Below are positions 37,597 to 46,573 of a DNA stretch of 64,000 nucleotides, in pieces. The stretch comes from an uncultured bacterium (GTDB lineage: Bacteria; Bacillota; Clostridia; Lachnospirales; Lachnospiraceae), in assembly GCA_947063875.1 (NCBI GenBank), contig CAMSTY010000001.1:48790-112789 (forward strand). Reading direction: 5' to 3'. The number at the start of each line of letters is the position of its first letter. Position 1 is the first letter of the stretch. Below the pieces are notes generated by a model, which did not search any database, was not told the DNA's origin, and was given only the letters and a program-made list of their open reading frames with translations. Position numbers and translations under genes: made by a program.

Positions 37597-38736
37597 ATGG
37601 CGATTATAAAGTGCAGCAAGGGACATTATTATGACAGTACGAAATTTTCGCAGTGCCCGCATTGCGGCGTGCTTCCCATTATGGAGCAGGAGCAGCAGCA
37701 GGAAGCGGCGAAGCCGAGGCGTTTTTCTTTCTTTCACAAGCCGGGGATGAAAAAGCCGGAGATGCCGGTTTTGGACGAGGACGACGAGCGTACGGTTGCG
37801 ATGCCGGTGCCGCCAAAGCCGTTTTTGCCGGACGAGGATGATGACGACCATACCATCGCGATGCCGAAAATGCCGGAAGCGCCGGCGTCAGAAGAGGATG
37901 ACGATCACACAGTAGCGATGCCGGGACTGGAAGCGTCGGAAGCGGATGAAGACGACGACCACACGATTGCGATGCCGGCGGCGCCGGGGTTGGAAGCGTC
38001 AGAAGCGGATGAAGACGATGACCACACGATTGCGATGCCGGCGGCGCCGGGGTTGGAAGCGTCAGAAGCGGATGAAGACGACGACCACACGATTGCGATG
38101 CTGACGGCGCCGGGGTTGGAAGCGTCAGAAGCGGATGAAGACGACGACCATACGATTGCGATGCCGGCGGCGCCGGAGATAATTCCGTCGGAGGCGGATG
38201 AAGACGATGACCGCACGATTGCGATACCAAAGCCACAGATTGCGATGCCGGTGGCGGTTGGATCAGAAGATGAAGATGACGACCGGACCATCGCGATACC
38301 AAAGCCGCGGATGGCAGAGCCGGAAATGGCTGCGCCGGAGGATGGCCCTGCATTCGCAGAGCCAAAGACCCCGTCTGCAGGAACAAAACCCGCAGGTTTC
38401 GTGGTTGGATGGCTGGTATGTGTGGACGGGCCGGAACGGGGATGCGACTACCGCTTGTATAAAGGATTCAACCGCTTGGGCAGCGGAAGCCGGGTGGATA
38501 TTCAGATAAAGGGAGATTCCCAACTGGGAGACGGTGCGGCGTTGGCCGTTGTCTATGATGACAAAAGCAATGAATTTTTTGCCGTGCAGCAGACAGGCAA
38601 AACCGCGTTCCTGAATGGGGAAAACCTGCAGGGGGCCGTTCGGCTTTCTTCCGGTGACGTAGTCAAGGCTGGTGACAGTGAATTTGAGTTTGTTGCATTT
38701 TGCCGGGAAGGAAGAGCGTGGGAGTCTTATGAGTGA
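37597..38736 (+). CDS. FHA-like protein with zinc motif and nine acidic-Thr repeats
   Basis: 379 residues in three parts. N-terminal CSKGHYYD...CPHC (Cys/His-rich ribbon, about 5-27). Middle (about 60-240): nine copies of an acidic run followed by H/R-T-I/V-A-M/I, with Thr66 the first and Thr231 the last. C-terminal FHA-like domain (about 268-370) whose sequence GSGSRVDIQI lacks the canonical SxxH that binds phosphothreonine. The repeated Thr sites look like phosphorylation targets of the neighbouring kinases. No membrane helix. It overlaps the next gene by 8 bp. Confidence 0.85.
   Translation: MAIIKCSKGHYYDSTKFSQCPHCGVLPIMEQEQQQEAAKPRRFSFFHKPGMKKPEMPVLDEDDERTVAMPVPPKPFLPDEDDDDHTIAMPKMPEAPASEEDDDHTVAMPGLEASEADEDDDHTIAMPAAPGLEASEADEDDDHTIAMPAAPGLEASEADEDDDHTIAMLTAPGLEASEADEDDDHTIAMPAAPEIIPSEADEDDDRTIAIPKPQIAMPVAVGSEDEDDDRTIAIPKPRMAEPEMAAPEDGPAFAEPKTPSAGTKPAGFVVGWLVCVDGPERGCDYRLYKGFNRLGSGSRVDIQIKGDSQLGDGAALAVVYDDKSNEFFAVQQTGKTAFLNGENLQGAVRLSSGDVVKAGDSEFEFVAFCREGRAWESYE
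37924..38175 (+). repeat. Four 63-bp tandem repeats within the FHA-like gene
   Basis: Units begin at 37924, 37987, 38050 and 38113 and are nearly identical, encoding 21-residue units with the sequence GLEASEADEDDDHTIAMPAAP or close variants. Near-identity of DNA suggests recent expansion and possible copy-number variation. Confidence 0.92.
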
Positions 38737-39553
38737 AAATAATATCCTGCGGTTTAGGAAAGGACAGGCGCCCGGACAGATTGCGGCTGAGGCGCACAGC
38801 ATTCTCGGAAACCGCAAGTCACAGCAGGATTTCGCAGGGATTCTGACATATCCGGACAGAATACTGGCAGTTTTGTGTGACGGGATGGGAGGCCTCAGGG
38901 GAGGAGAGCGTGCAAGCCGGACGGCGGCAACCATGCTTTTGGAAGACTATGACAGGAAACGGCCTGTCGAGGGAGTCATGGATTTCCTGTGCGCAGAGGC
39001 AGTCCATATGGATGCCCGGGTTCATGGACTGACAACGGAGGACGGAAAGCGCCTGGATGCCGGGACCACCATGGTTGCGGCAGTCGTCGGGGCAGACGGG
39101 CGGGCCGAATGGATTTCTGTGGGAGACAGTAGGATCTACCTGCTGCGAAAAGGCGTGCTGACCCAGTTGACCCGAGATCATAATTATCGGAGCTATCTGG
39201 AGGATGCGTTAAGAAAAGGAGCAATTACACAGGCGCACTATGACCAGGAGATTAACGGCCGGATGGTCGAGGCCCTGACAAGCTATCTTGGCAGCGGCAA
39301 TCTCACACAGATTGACTGTTGCCGAACGCAATTGCAGCTGGAGCCAGGGGATCAGCTGCTGATGAGCAGCGACGGACTGTATAAAAGCCTGAGTCCGCAG
39401 CAGATGAAAGCCATGCTGACGGATAATCAGATCGACGCGCGTGTTTCTGCCAAGCGTCTGGTACATATGGCTCTGGAACAGGCTGTGAAAAAGCAGGATA
39501 ATACCACGGTCGTACTGATACAGTATCGTGGCAGGAAGACGGAGGAACAATAG
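38729..39553 (+). CDS. PP2C-family Ser/Thr phosphatase, second copy
   Basis: 274 residues, PP2C fold: SRKSQQDFAG-like N-terminus (GNRKSQQDFAGIL), VLCDGMGGLRGGE, ISVGDSRIYLLRKG, LLMSSDGLYKSL and a terminal QDNTTVVLIQY. Distinct from the first copy, with low identity outside motifs. ATG 38729 overlaps the end of the FHA-like gene, and GGGAG lies just upstream. It is followed after 1 bp by the first kinase, so dosage of phosphatase and kinase is coupled. Confidence 0.93.
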   Translation: MSENNILRFRKGQAPGQIAAEAHSILGNRKSQQDFAGILTYPDRILAVLCDGMGGLRGGERASRTAATMLLEDYDRKRPVEGVMDFLCAEAVHMDARVHGLTTEDGKRLDAGTTMVAAVVGADGRAEWISVGDSRIYLLRKGVLTQLTRDHNYRSYLEDALRKGAITQAHYDQEINGRMVEALTSYLGSGNLTQIDCCRTQLQLEPGDQLLMSSDGLYKSLSPQQMKAMLTDNQIDARVSAKRLVHMALEQAVKKQDNTTVVLIQYRGRKTEEQ

Positions 39554-39554
39554 C

Positions 39555-41558
39555 ATGGCACGCTGCTATCATTGTATGCAGGAATACCAGGAAGGGGCGA
39601 ATTTTTGTCCGTACTGCGGTTATAGCCGGAAAGCCAAGGCTCATGACCTGTATTATATGGAGCCGGGAACGATGCTTTCCGATGGCCGTTATATGATCGG
39701 AGAATCTGTGAATGCAGGTGGTTTTGGTATTGTATACAAGGCCTGGGACAATACTTTTGGCAAGATGGTTGCCATAAAAGAGTATTATCCGGGCAGTATC
39801 GTGACCAGGACTCCGGGTACGATGGAGGTTCGTTCCTATTCCGAAAAAAATATTGAGGAATTTGAAAAGGGCAAGACCCGCTTTTTAAACGAGGCCAGGA
39901 AGATGGCCAGGTTTAACGACCATCCCAATATTGTGGATGTGTATGATTTTTTTGAAGAAAAGAATACGGCATATATGGTCATGGAATACATGGACGGTAT
40001 GACGTATAAAGAGTATATAGCCGAACAGGGAGGGAAGGTCAGCCAGGCGATGGCAGTCGGCGTGGCGTTGGCTGTCCTGGATGCTTTAAGAGAAGTACAT
40101 AAAGAAAAGATTGTCCACCGGGATATCAATCCCAACAATATCTTTATCTTTCATAATGGTGTGGTGAAACTGTTTGACTTTGGTGCGGCGCGGTTTGAGG
40201 CTACGGAGATGTCGACCGTGCTTACCCCGCACTATGCCCCGCCGGAACAGTACAGTACCAACGGAATCCAGGGTCCGCAGACCGATATCTATGCGGTAGG
40301 AGCGACGACCTACTTTGCCCTGACCGGCGTTAAGCCGGAGGAATCCACGGACCGGGTTCAGAAAGACCATCTGGCGGCGCCGCATAAGCTGGATTCCAGT
40401 ATTCCGAAAAGCCTGAGCAATGCCGTGATGCGGGCGATGGCGCTGAAGCTGGAACTGCGTTTTCAGAATACCGAGCAGTTCCGTGATGCCTTGATGAGTA
40501 AAAAAAAGGTGCTGGATGTGGAGGAAGAACTTCGCCGCCGCCGGAAACTGCGCCTGGTTCAGATTACGGGGATTCTGATGCTTCTGGCCGGTGCGGGGGG
40601 CTTTTTCTTCCATCGATATCAGAAGCAGACCGAGGAGGCGACGCTTCAGCCGACCACGCTGCGGATCTGGGTGAGAGCAGACGGGAATGATACTCCTGCG
40701 GATGCCAGAGCACGGATGGAAGCCATGGCGGAGGATTTCCTTGAGGCTTATCCGCAGGTGTCGGTGGAGATCGAAGCTTTTGAAGCCGATGAGTATGAGG
40801 AAAGGCTGAGAGAGGCCTCAGAGACAGGCGGGATGCCGGAACTGTTTGAGAGCAGCGGCCTGGGGGCCGGATATGCGGATCAGATGGAACCTCTGGAGAC
40901 AGCCCTGGCGATGATGGGCGACAGGGGGCAATACTGGTTTTTAGAGGAATACGAGGGACTGTTCCCGGAGAAAAAACAGATGCCGCTGTGTTTTCAGCTT
41001 CCGGTTATTTATGTCCGGACGAATATGGAAGGCGGGGCGGGAAAACAGAGTGTGCGGGCAGAGGACTTCCTGATTTATCAGGAACTGATGGGTGAGGAAT
41101 GTATGAAGGCCTATCAGCAGCTGGCAAATGAGGAAGGAAAAAACATGCAGACGGACGCTTATCAGCTGTTTGTCGAGGGAACGGTGGAAAGCTATCTTTC
41201 GGATACAGGGGACTATCAGCAGCTGACAGAAGAACTTCCGGCTCAGTTCCGGGTAGAACTTCCTGAGGGAAAACTGCGTGCGCGGTTTGACCAGCTGTGG
41301 AGCGTCAGCGCGGCATCCGACAAATATCAGAAAAAAGCGGCACAGTGGATGCTCTGCTATCTGCTTTCCGGAAATGCCCAGAGTATTCTGGGGGTACGGG
41401 AGTTGGAAGGAATTCCGATGAACCGGGATATGTGCGAAGTGTTTGCCGATGTCTATCAGAGTGATCTGGCGTCGGTAGTCGGAGAGATTCCAAAGGCACA
41501 AGCTGGCGGAAGTGAATGGCTGGAAGAGAACCGGGCTTGTCAGGAAAGCTGGGAATAA
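39555..41558 (+). CDS. Membrane Ser/Thr kinase with zinc ribbon and extracellular solute-binding-protein-like domain
   Basis: 667 residues. Zinc ribbon CYHC...CPYC (about 4-21); kinase domain (about 40-310) with AGGFGIVYKA, Lys75 in AIKEYYP, HRDINPNN (Asp190) and DFG (Asp208); one membrane helix (about 336-353); and an extracellular part (about 375-660). The last resembles family 1 ABC solute-binding proteins: TLRIWVRADGND start, FLEAYPQVSVEIEAFE, and later a periplasmic-binding-like helical half. All catalytic residues are intact. Most bacterial receptor kinases carry PASTA or propeller sensors, so this one probably senses a sugar or peptide. Confidence 0.88.
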   Translation: MARCYHCMQEYQEGANFCPYCGYSRKAKAHDLYYMEPGTMLSDGRYMIGESVNAGGFGIVYKAWDNTFGKMVAIKEYYPGSIVTRTPGTMEVRSYSEKNIEEFEKGKTRFLNEARKMARFNDHPNIVDVYDFFEEKNTAYMVMEYMDGMTYKEYIAEQGGKVSQAMAVGVALAVLDALREVHKEKIVHRDINPNNIFIFHNGVVKLFDFGAARFEATEMSTVLTPHYAPPEQYSTNGIQGPQTDIYAVGATTYFALTGVKPEESTDRVQKDHLAAPHKLDSSIPKSLSNAVMRAMALKLELRFQNTEQFRDALMSKKKVLDVEEELRRRRKLRLVQITGILMLLAGAGGFFFHRYQKQTEEATLQPTTLRIWVRADGNDTPADARARMEAMAEDFLEAYPQVSVEIEAFEADEYEERLREASETGGMPELFESSGLGAGYADQMEPLETALAMMGDRGQYWFLEEYEGLFPEKKQMPLCFQLPVIYVRTNMEGGAGKQSVRAEDFLIYQELMGEECMKAYQQLANEEGKNMQTDAYQLFVEGTVESYLSDTGDYQQLTEELPAQFRVELPEGKLRARFDQLWSVSAASDKYQKKAAQWMLCYLLSGNAQSILGVRELEGIPMNRDMCEVFADVYQSDLASVVGEIPKAQAGGSEWLEENRACQESWE

Positions 41559-41561
41559 AAG

Positions 41562-42458
41562 ATGGAACAGTTACGGATGACACGTTGTTTGAATTGCATG
41601 AAAGAGTATCAGGAAAAGGAAGGCGCCTGCCCTTATTGCGGCGGAGTGGAAAACCGTGCGCCCAATACCCTGAAAGAAGGGAGCATTATAGACGGGCGTT
41701 ATCTTGCAGGCGCAATCCGCTGCCAGGGAGAAAAGGATTTCTGGTATATTGGATGGGATACGCTGTTTCACCGCCGGGTGTTAATCATGGAATATTTTCC
41801 GCGGGAACTGGCTTTGCGCGAGGCTGGCGGGGCAGTGAAGGCCCAAAAGTCTCACAAGGAGACATTTGCCATAGAACTTGACAATTTTATAAAAGAGAGC
41901 AGGCAGCTGATCACCCTGGACGATACGCCAGGCCTGCTGAATGTCCTTGCGGTGACGGAGGATCAGGGGACAGCCTATGTGATTATGGAGTACCCGGAGG
42001 GGACCATTTTGCAGAAACTGCTGCAGGAACAGGACATCTGTCCGCCGGAGCAGGTACAATGGCTGGTTCAGGAACTTTCCGGCCCGATTGCGGCAGCGCA
42101 CCGCCGGGGGGTGGTTCACGGACAGATCAATGCAGAACGCATTTTTGTGCTTCCGGATGGCGACTGCCTGATTGGAGGATTTTATGGAAGCCTGGCCGGG
42201 AAAGATTTTAAGACAGGGGTCGAGGCGGATATTATGTCGCTTGCCGGTCTGGCGGGCAGTATGCTGACCGGAAGGGTACGGTGGAAAGAACACTCATTTG
42301 AAGAAAATCTTCAGTATCTCAGACAGTTCGTACCGGAATGCGTCACGGATGCGTTGCGGGCAGCCTTGGGAGAGGAAAGAGACAGAAGGCCGGGAAGTAT
42401 GCGGCGGTTTGCCGATCTGTTTTTGGATGAGGCAACGATTGAGATGTATTCGGAATAG
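41562..42458 (+). CDS. Zinc-ribbon pseudokinase
   Basis: 298 residues related to the two flanking kinases: ribbon CLNC...CPYC (about 9-26) then a kinase fold with no membrane segment. Every key residue is changed: the glycine loop is absent (GAIRCQGEKDFWYIG), the VAIK Lys is Met76 in VLIMEYFP, HRD is HGQ (186-188), the Asn after it is Arg193, and DFG is GGF (205-207). Flanking family features are conserved (MEYPEG, the AAHRRG helix), so the fold is kept. A scaffold or regulatory role for its kinase neighbours is inferred. Confidence 0.87.
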   Translation: MEQLRMTRCLNCMKEYQEKEGACPYCGGVENRAPNTLKEGSIIDGRYLAGAIRCQGEKDFWYIGWDTLFHRRVLIMEYFPRELALREAGGAVKAQKSHKETFAIELDNFIKESRQLITLDDTPGLLNVLAVTEDQGTAYVIMEYPEGTILQKLLQEQDICPPEQVQWLVQELSGPIAAAHRRGVVHGQINAERIFVLPDGDCLIGGFYGSLAGKDFKTGVEADIMSLAGLAGSMLTGRVRWKEHSFEENLQYLRQFVPECVTDALRAALGEERDRRPGSMRRFADLFLDEATIEMYSE

Positions 42459-42484
42459 GAAAACAGAGCAAGGAGGGATCAGCG

Positions 42485-42922
42485 ATGAATCTGAAAAAAT
42501 GCGGAAACGGCCATTTTTATGATGCGGATGAATACCCTTCCTGTCCGAAATGTAAAGGGCAGGAAGAGGCTCCCGTGAAAAAGGAGCCGGTGACTGGCTG
42601 GCTGGTGTGCACGGAGGGCGGACAGTATGGTCAGATTTTTGAATTGAAGAAAGGCAGGAACCAGGTAGGCGGTTCGGCAGACATGGATATCGCGCTGACC
42701 GGAGACGCTCAGGTGGCGGCATGCTGCCAGGTGCTGGTGACTTATGATGAGGAAAAAAAGGCATTCACGGCCAACGCCGGGGAAGCCAGGGAACTGTCTT
42801 ACATTAACGGCCAGGTGTTGTTGTTTGACCAGGAACTTCACAGCCGGGATGTGATTCAGGTCGGAGGGAGCAAGCTGATGTTTATCCCCTTGTGCGGACC
42901 GGATTTTTCATGGGCTGAATGA
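42485..42922 (+). CDS. Small FHA-like protein with zinc motif
   Basis: 145 residues. The N-terminus CGNGHFYD...CPKC closely matches that of the FHA-like gene at 37597; the remainder (about 35-140) is one FHA-like domain beginning GWLVCTEGGQYGQIFELKKG. The phosphothreonine-binding SxxH is replaced (AACCQVLV). It resembles the C-terminal domain of the 37597 product without the repeats. RBS AAGGAGG lies upstream. Cytoplasmic. Confidence 0.8.
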   Translation: MNLKKCGNGHFYDADEYPSCPKCKGQEEAPVKKEPVTGWLVCTEGGQYGQIFELKKGRNQVGGSADMDIALTGDAQVAACCQVLVTYDEEKKAFTANAGEARELSYINGQVLLFDQELHSRDVIQVGGSKLMFIPLCGPDFSWAE

Positions 42923-42951
42923 GTTGAAAAACGAAGATAAGGAACAAGACT

Positions 42952-45129
42952 ATGGAGACGCTTTGTTTGGGATGTATGCAGGAGTATGAGGGCGATTTTA
43001 ATGTCTGCCCTTACTGCGGCTATGAGCAGGATGCCCCCGCGAAGGAGGCCTATCATATCATGCCGGGGACGATCGTGAGGGATCGTTACATAGTGGGAAA
43101 AGTATTAGGATTCGGCGGTTTTGGCATCACCTATATCGGATTTGATATGACTCTCCAACATAAAGTGGCAATAAAAGAATATTTCCCATCGGAGTTTGCC
43201 ACCCGTATGCCGCAAGAGACCATGGTACGGGTTTACGCCGGAGAAAAGAAGGAACAGTTTGAGGCCGGCATGAAAAAGACCTTGGACGAGGCAAAACGCC
43301 TGGCGGAGTTCCGGCAGACGCCCGGGATTACGCAGATCTATGACTTTTTTGAGGAAAATAACACGGCTTATATCGTCATGGAACTGCTGGAAGGGGAGAC
43401 CTTAAAGGAACGCTTAAAAAGGGAAAAACGAATTTCGGTGGAAGATGCCATGCCGGTCGTTTTGTCCGTAATCGGCGCGTTGAAGGAGGTTCATACCAAG
43501 GATATTATTCACCGTGATATCTCTCCGGATAATATTTATCTGCTGAAAGACGGCCAGGTGAAGCTGCTGGATTTCGGCGCGGCGCGTCAGGTCACGACAA
43601 CGCACAGTAAGTCCCTGACCGTGATTTTGAAATTGGGATATGCTCCGGTGGAGCAGTATCAGAGCGGAGGGAATCAGGGCCCATGGACAGATGTGTATTC
43701 TTTGGCCGCTACCTTCTATAAAATGATTACCGGGGTGCGGCCGCCTGAGGCGCCGGACCGCCGGGTGAAGGATATGCTTAAGGAGCCGTCAAAGCTGGGG
43801 GTAACGATTGATAAGAACATTGAGAATGCTCTTATGAACGCTTTGCAGGTACGGATTGAAGACCGGACAAAAACAGCGGCAGAATTTGAAAATCAGTTGA
43901 ATTCTGACAATGTAAAGCGCACGGCTGCCAAGGTAGAAAAAAACGACATGGGGAAATGGCCTTTGTGGCTGAAGGCAGTCTGCAGTCTGGCAGGTGCAGC
44001 CGTGCTGGGCGCCGGCGTACTGGTAATGACCGGAGTGGTTGATTCCCCCTTCCCCGTACTGCCGGTATTTCAGCAGAGAGAGGGAACCGTGTGGATGCCG
44101 AGCCTGGTGAATATGTCACAGAAATCTGCGGAGGAACGTCTGGAGAGTCTGGGACTGGGATGCCGGATCGGGGGGACCCGGGCGTCTGACACCATTATTG
44201 AAGGATATGTGCTGGGCCAGACCGACGAAGAGGGGAACGTGATATCTCCCGGTACGGAGATGGAAAACGGCGCTGAAGTCCTGCTGATCCTCAGCTCCGG
44301 AAGCGGAAAAACCCTCGTCCCGGATGTGGTGTGGATGAATGAGGAAAATGCAATGGCAATGCTGTCAGAGAACGGATTGATAGCGGTAAACCGGGTAGAG
44401 GACAGTGAGAACTGGGCCCCGGCCGGCATCGTAACCGGGATCACGCCCCAAAAGGATGCCGAGGTGGAAAAGAGCGAATTGATTACGATCCGCATTTCAT
44501 CCGGCGGGCAGGAGGCGGGCAGCGGGGAGACCGAAGTGCCGGATATCACGGGCAGGATGGAAGCAGACGGCCTCGAAAGCCTGAAAGAGGCAGGACTGTA
44601 TCTGGAGAAAGAGGAACTGCAGTATAGCCGGGAGATTCCCAAAGGGCAGATTATCAGCCAGACGCCCTCTGCCGGGCAAAAGGGAAGCCGAGGGGATACG
44701 GTAAAAGTGGCTATAAGCCTTGGGGCGCGGCAGGTCCGCCTGGTCAGTATTGTAAACCAGGAAAGGGATGAGGCAGTGGCCAATCTGGAAGAATTGGGAA
44801 TGGTTGTGAACGTGACGGAAGAATATCACGATTCCACAGAGGCCGGGAGGGTGATCTCTCAGAGCGTGGCTCCGGGACTTGTGGATGAAGGGACAGAGGT
44901 CACGATTGTTGTGAGCCTGGGAAGAGAGCCGCAACAGACACCGGAGACAAGACCGGCAAACAGGCCCAGCCAGAACAACAATAACGCGCAGAGGCCATCG
45001 CAGACGCAGGCGGCACCGCCGCAGACGCAGGCGCCGCCGCCACAGACGCAGGCGCCGCCGCCACAGACAGAAGCGCCGCAGACACAGCCGGCAAATCCGG
45101 CGAGAGATCCGATGTTTGATCAGCTGTAA
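42952..45129 (+). CDS. Zinc-ribbon Ser/Thr kinase with PASTA repeats
   Basis: 725 residues. Ribbon CLGC...CPYC (about 4-22), kinase domain (about 40-310) with GFGGFGITYIG, Lys75, HRDISPDN (Asp189) and DFG (Asp207), a membrane helix (about 342-363), then about four PASTA-like repeats (about 380-665; for example VPDVVWMNEENAMAML and VPDITGRMEADGLESL), and a Pro/Gln/Thr tail of repeated QTQAPPP. PASTA kinases (PrkC/PknB type) sense wall muropeptides or lipid II and regulate wall growth. The added ribbon is unusual for PrkC. Confidence 0.92.
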   Translation: METLCLGCMQEYEGDFNVCPYCGYEQDAPAKEAYHIMPGTIVRDRYIVGKVLGFGGFGITYIGFDMTLQHKVAIKEYFPSEFATRMPQETMVRVYAGEKKEQFEAGMKKTLDEAKRLAEFRQTPGITQIYDFFEENNTAYIVMELLEGETLKERLKREKRISVEDAMPVVLSVIGALKEVHTKDIIHRDISPDNIYLLKDGQVKLLDFGAARQVTTTHSKSLTVILKLGYAPVEQYQSGGNQGPWTDVYSLAATFYKMITGVRPPEAPDRRVKDMLKEPSKLGVTIDKNIENALMNALQVRIEDRTKTAAEFENQLNSDNVKRTAAKVEKNDMGKWPLWLKAVCSLAGAAVLGAGVLVMTGVVDSPFPVLPVFQQREGTVWMPSLVNMSQKSAEERLESLGLGCRIGGTRASDTIIEGYVLGQTDEEGNVISPGTEMENGAEVLLILSSGSGKTLVPDVVWMNEENAMAMLSENGLIAVNRVEDSENWAPAGIVTGITPQKDAEVEKSELITIRISSGGQEAGSGETEVPDITGRMEADGLESLKEAGLYLEKEELQYSREIPKGQIISQTPSAGQKGSRGDTVKVAISLGARQVRLVSIVNQERDEAVANLEELGMVVNVTEEYHDSTEAGRVISQSVAPGLVDEGTEVTIVVSLGREPQQTPETRPANRPSQNNNNAQRPSQTQAAPPQTQAPPPQTQAPPPQTEAPQTQPANPARDPMFDQL

Positions 45130-45168
45130 GCAGAAAATCAATTTTATGATGTTAAGGAGGAAAGAGAC

Positions 45169-46020
45169 ATGAAAAAGTTATTAGCAGGTTTTGGGATTGC
45201 GGCTGTGCTGTCCTGTATGACGGCAGGCAGTGCATTGGCTGCATGGGAGCAGAATGAGACCGGGTACAGCTACCGCAACGACAGCGGAAGCTACGCCAGA
45301 AGCCAGATTATGGAGATCGAGGGTGTGCGGTATGGATTTAATGAGCAGGCTTATATGGTCACTGGCTGGGCAAGATTTGATTCCAACTGGTATTACTTTG
45401 AGCCGAACGGAGCAATGGCCCTGGGATGGAAGGAACTGGACGGAAAATGGTATTATCTGGATGCGGGCAAGGGCGGCGCAATGCAGGTGTCATGGCTGAA
45501 TCTTGGCCCCAAACGTTACTATTTCAGAGAAGACGGTTCCATGGTGACAGGCTCCTTTGACGTAGGCGGACTGGTGTATTTTGCAGAACCAACCGGAGAG
45601 TTGCGCCGCAATACCTATGCAGAAGAGAATGGGATTACGATCCGCTATGATGAAGATGGCCGGGAATGGTACAGGAACAAGGAAAATGAGGTAAGCAATA
45701 AAGGCGGCGGGGAACTGTGGTTGCCGGTACTGGCAGGGAACGCGCTGGCAGAGCAGAGGGAATCCGTCCAGCAGGGCAATCTGGACTTGATTGAAGAGGC
45801 AAAGGAGGAACTTTACGAGGAATACAAGGAGAAGGTTGTGACGGCTTCCTCCAAAGCACGGGAATCCAGAAGGACCAGATGGGAAGAAAAGGTGAAGCGC
45901 GAACTGGCGAAATACGCGGTGGAAGAGCAGGAGATAACAGAGTTTATCTCACAGGTAAAGTCTGGCTATTTCGGCAGCGACGCCTATTATGAAGAAGATG
46001 ACGAGGAAGAGGATGACTGA
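45169..46020 (+). CDS. Secreted cell-wall-binding repeat protein with coiled, acidic tail
   Basis: 283 residues. A signal peptide (MKKLLAGFGIAAVLSCMTAGSALA) is followed by about five aromatic-Gly wall-binding repeats (for example SNWYYFEPNGAMALGW, GKWYYLDAGKGGAM), then from about 185 a helical Lys/Glu-rich region ending EEDDEEEDD. It is the smaller relative of the protein at 20511. Placed among the signalling genes with AAGGAGG upstream, it may bind wall polymer near the receptors. Confidence 0.88.
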   Translation: MKKLLAGFGIAAVLSCMTAGSALAAWEQNETGYSYRNDSGSYARSQIMEIEGVRYGFNEQAYMVTGWARFDSNWYYFEPNGAMALGWKELDGKWYYLDAGKGGAMQVSWLNLGPKRYYFREDGSMVTGSFDVGGLVYFAEPTGELRRNTYAEENGITIRYDEDGREWYRNKENEVSNKGGGELWLPVLAGNALAEQRESVQQGNLDLIEEAKEELYEEYKEKVVTASSKARESRRTRWEEKVKRELAKYAVEEQEITEFISQVKSGYFGSDAYYEEDDEEEDD

Positions 46021-46041
46021 TCCGAAGGGAAGGACTGAGAC

Positions 46042-46563
46042 ATGTTTTGCACAAACTGTGGAAGAGAACTGAGTGATGGTTTGAAATTCTGTATTTACTG
46101 TGGAGTGCGGTTGGAAGAGGAGACTGTGGCAAAGCCGCAGCCTCCGACAGAGCATGTGCCGACGCCGAATGATTGGGTTGTGCAGCCGGTTGCCAGCAGC
46201 AGAGTGGAACCCATACAAGACGAGGAAGCCGTGACAGGGGAAGCTCCCAAAAAGGGACTTTTGGTATTGCAGGATGTAACGGACAGCAATAAATTCTACG
46301 GATGCGGCCTGACACGTCCGGTGATCCTTGGCCGCGAGGCTTCCAGCTGCGATATGGTGATTGAGGGAGATAAATCGGTATCCAGAAAGCATTGCCGCTT
46401 TTTCTGTCAGGGAAATACCTGCTATGTGGAGGATCTGAATTCCTTTAATCATACTTTTTTAAATGGTGCGCTGGTGGAAATTCCTCAGAAAATCCGAGTG
46501 GGAGACCACTTAAGATTTGGCATGGTGGAACTAGTGGTGGCCGAATGTGAGACAGGCAGTTGA
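46042..46563 (+). CDS. Zinc ribbon plus canonical FHA protein
   Basis: 173 residues. Ribbon with Cys3, Cys6, Cys17 and Cys20; flexible linker; FHA domain (about 75-170) with intact phosphothreonine pocket: Arg98 (LGRE), Ser114 and His117 (SVSRKHC), Asn136 (NSFNHTFLNG). Of the three FHA-type proteins here it is the one expected to bind phosphothreonine, plausibly the acidic-Thr repeats of the 37597 product or the kinases. Cytoplasmic. A hairpin terminator follows. Confidence 0.92.
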   Translation: MFCTNCGRELSDGLKFCIYCGVRLEEETVAKPQPPTEHVPTPNDWVVQPVASSRVEPIQDEEAVTGEAPKKGLLVLQDVTDSNKFYGCGLTRPVILGREASSCDMVIEGDKSVSRKHCRFFCQGNTCYVEDLNSFNHTFLNGALVEIPQKIRVGDHLRFGMVELVVAECETGS

Positions 46564-46573
46564 TACCGGAGAG

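Noticed and set aside
37924..38175. Tandem repeats considered as a CRISPR array
   Set aside because: Repeats are in frame, contiguous without spacers and code for a protein repeat.
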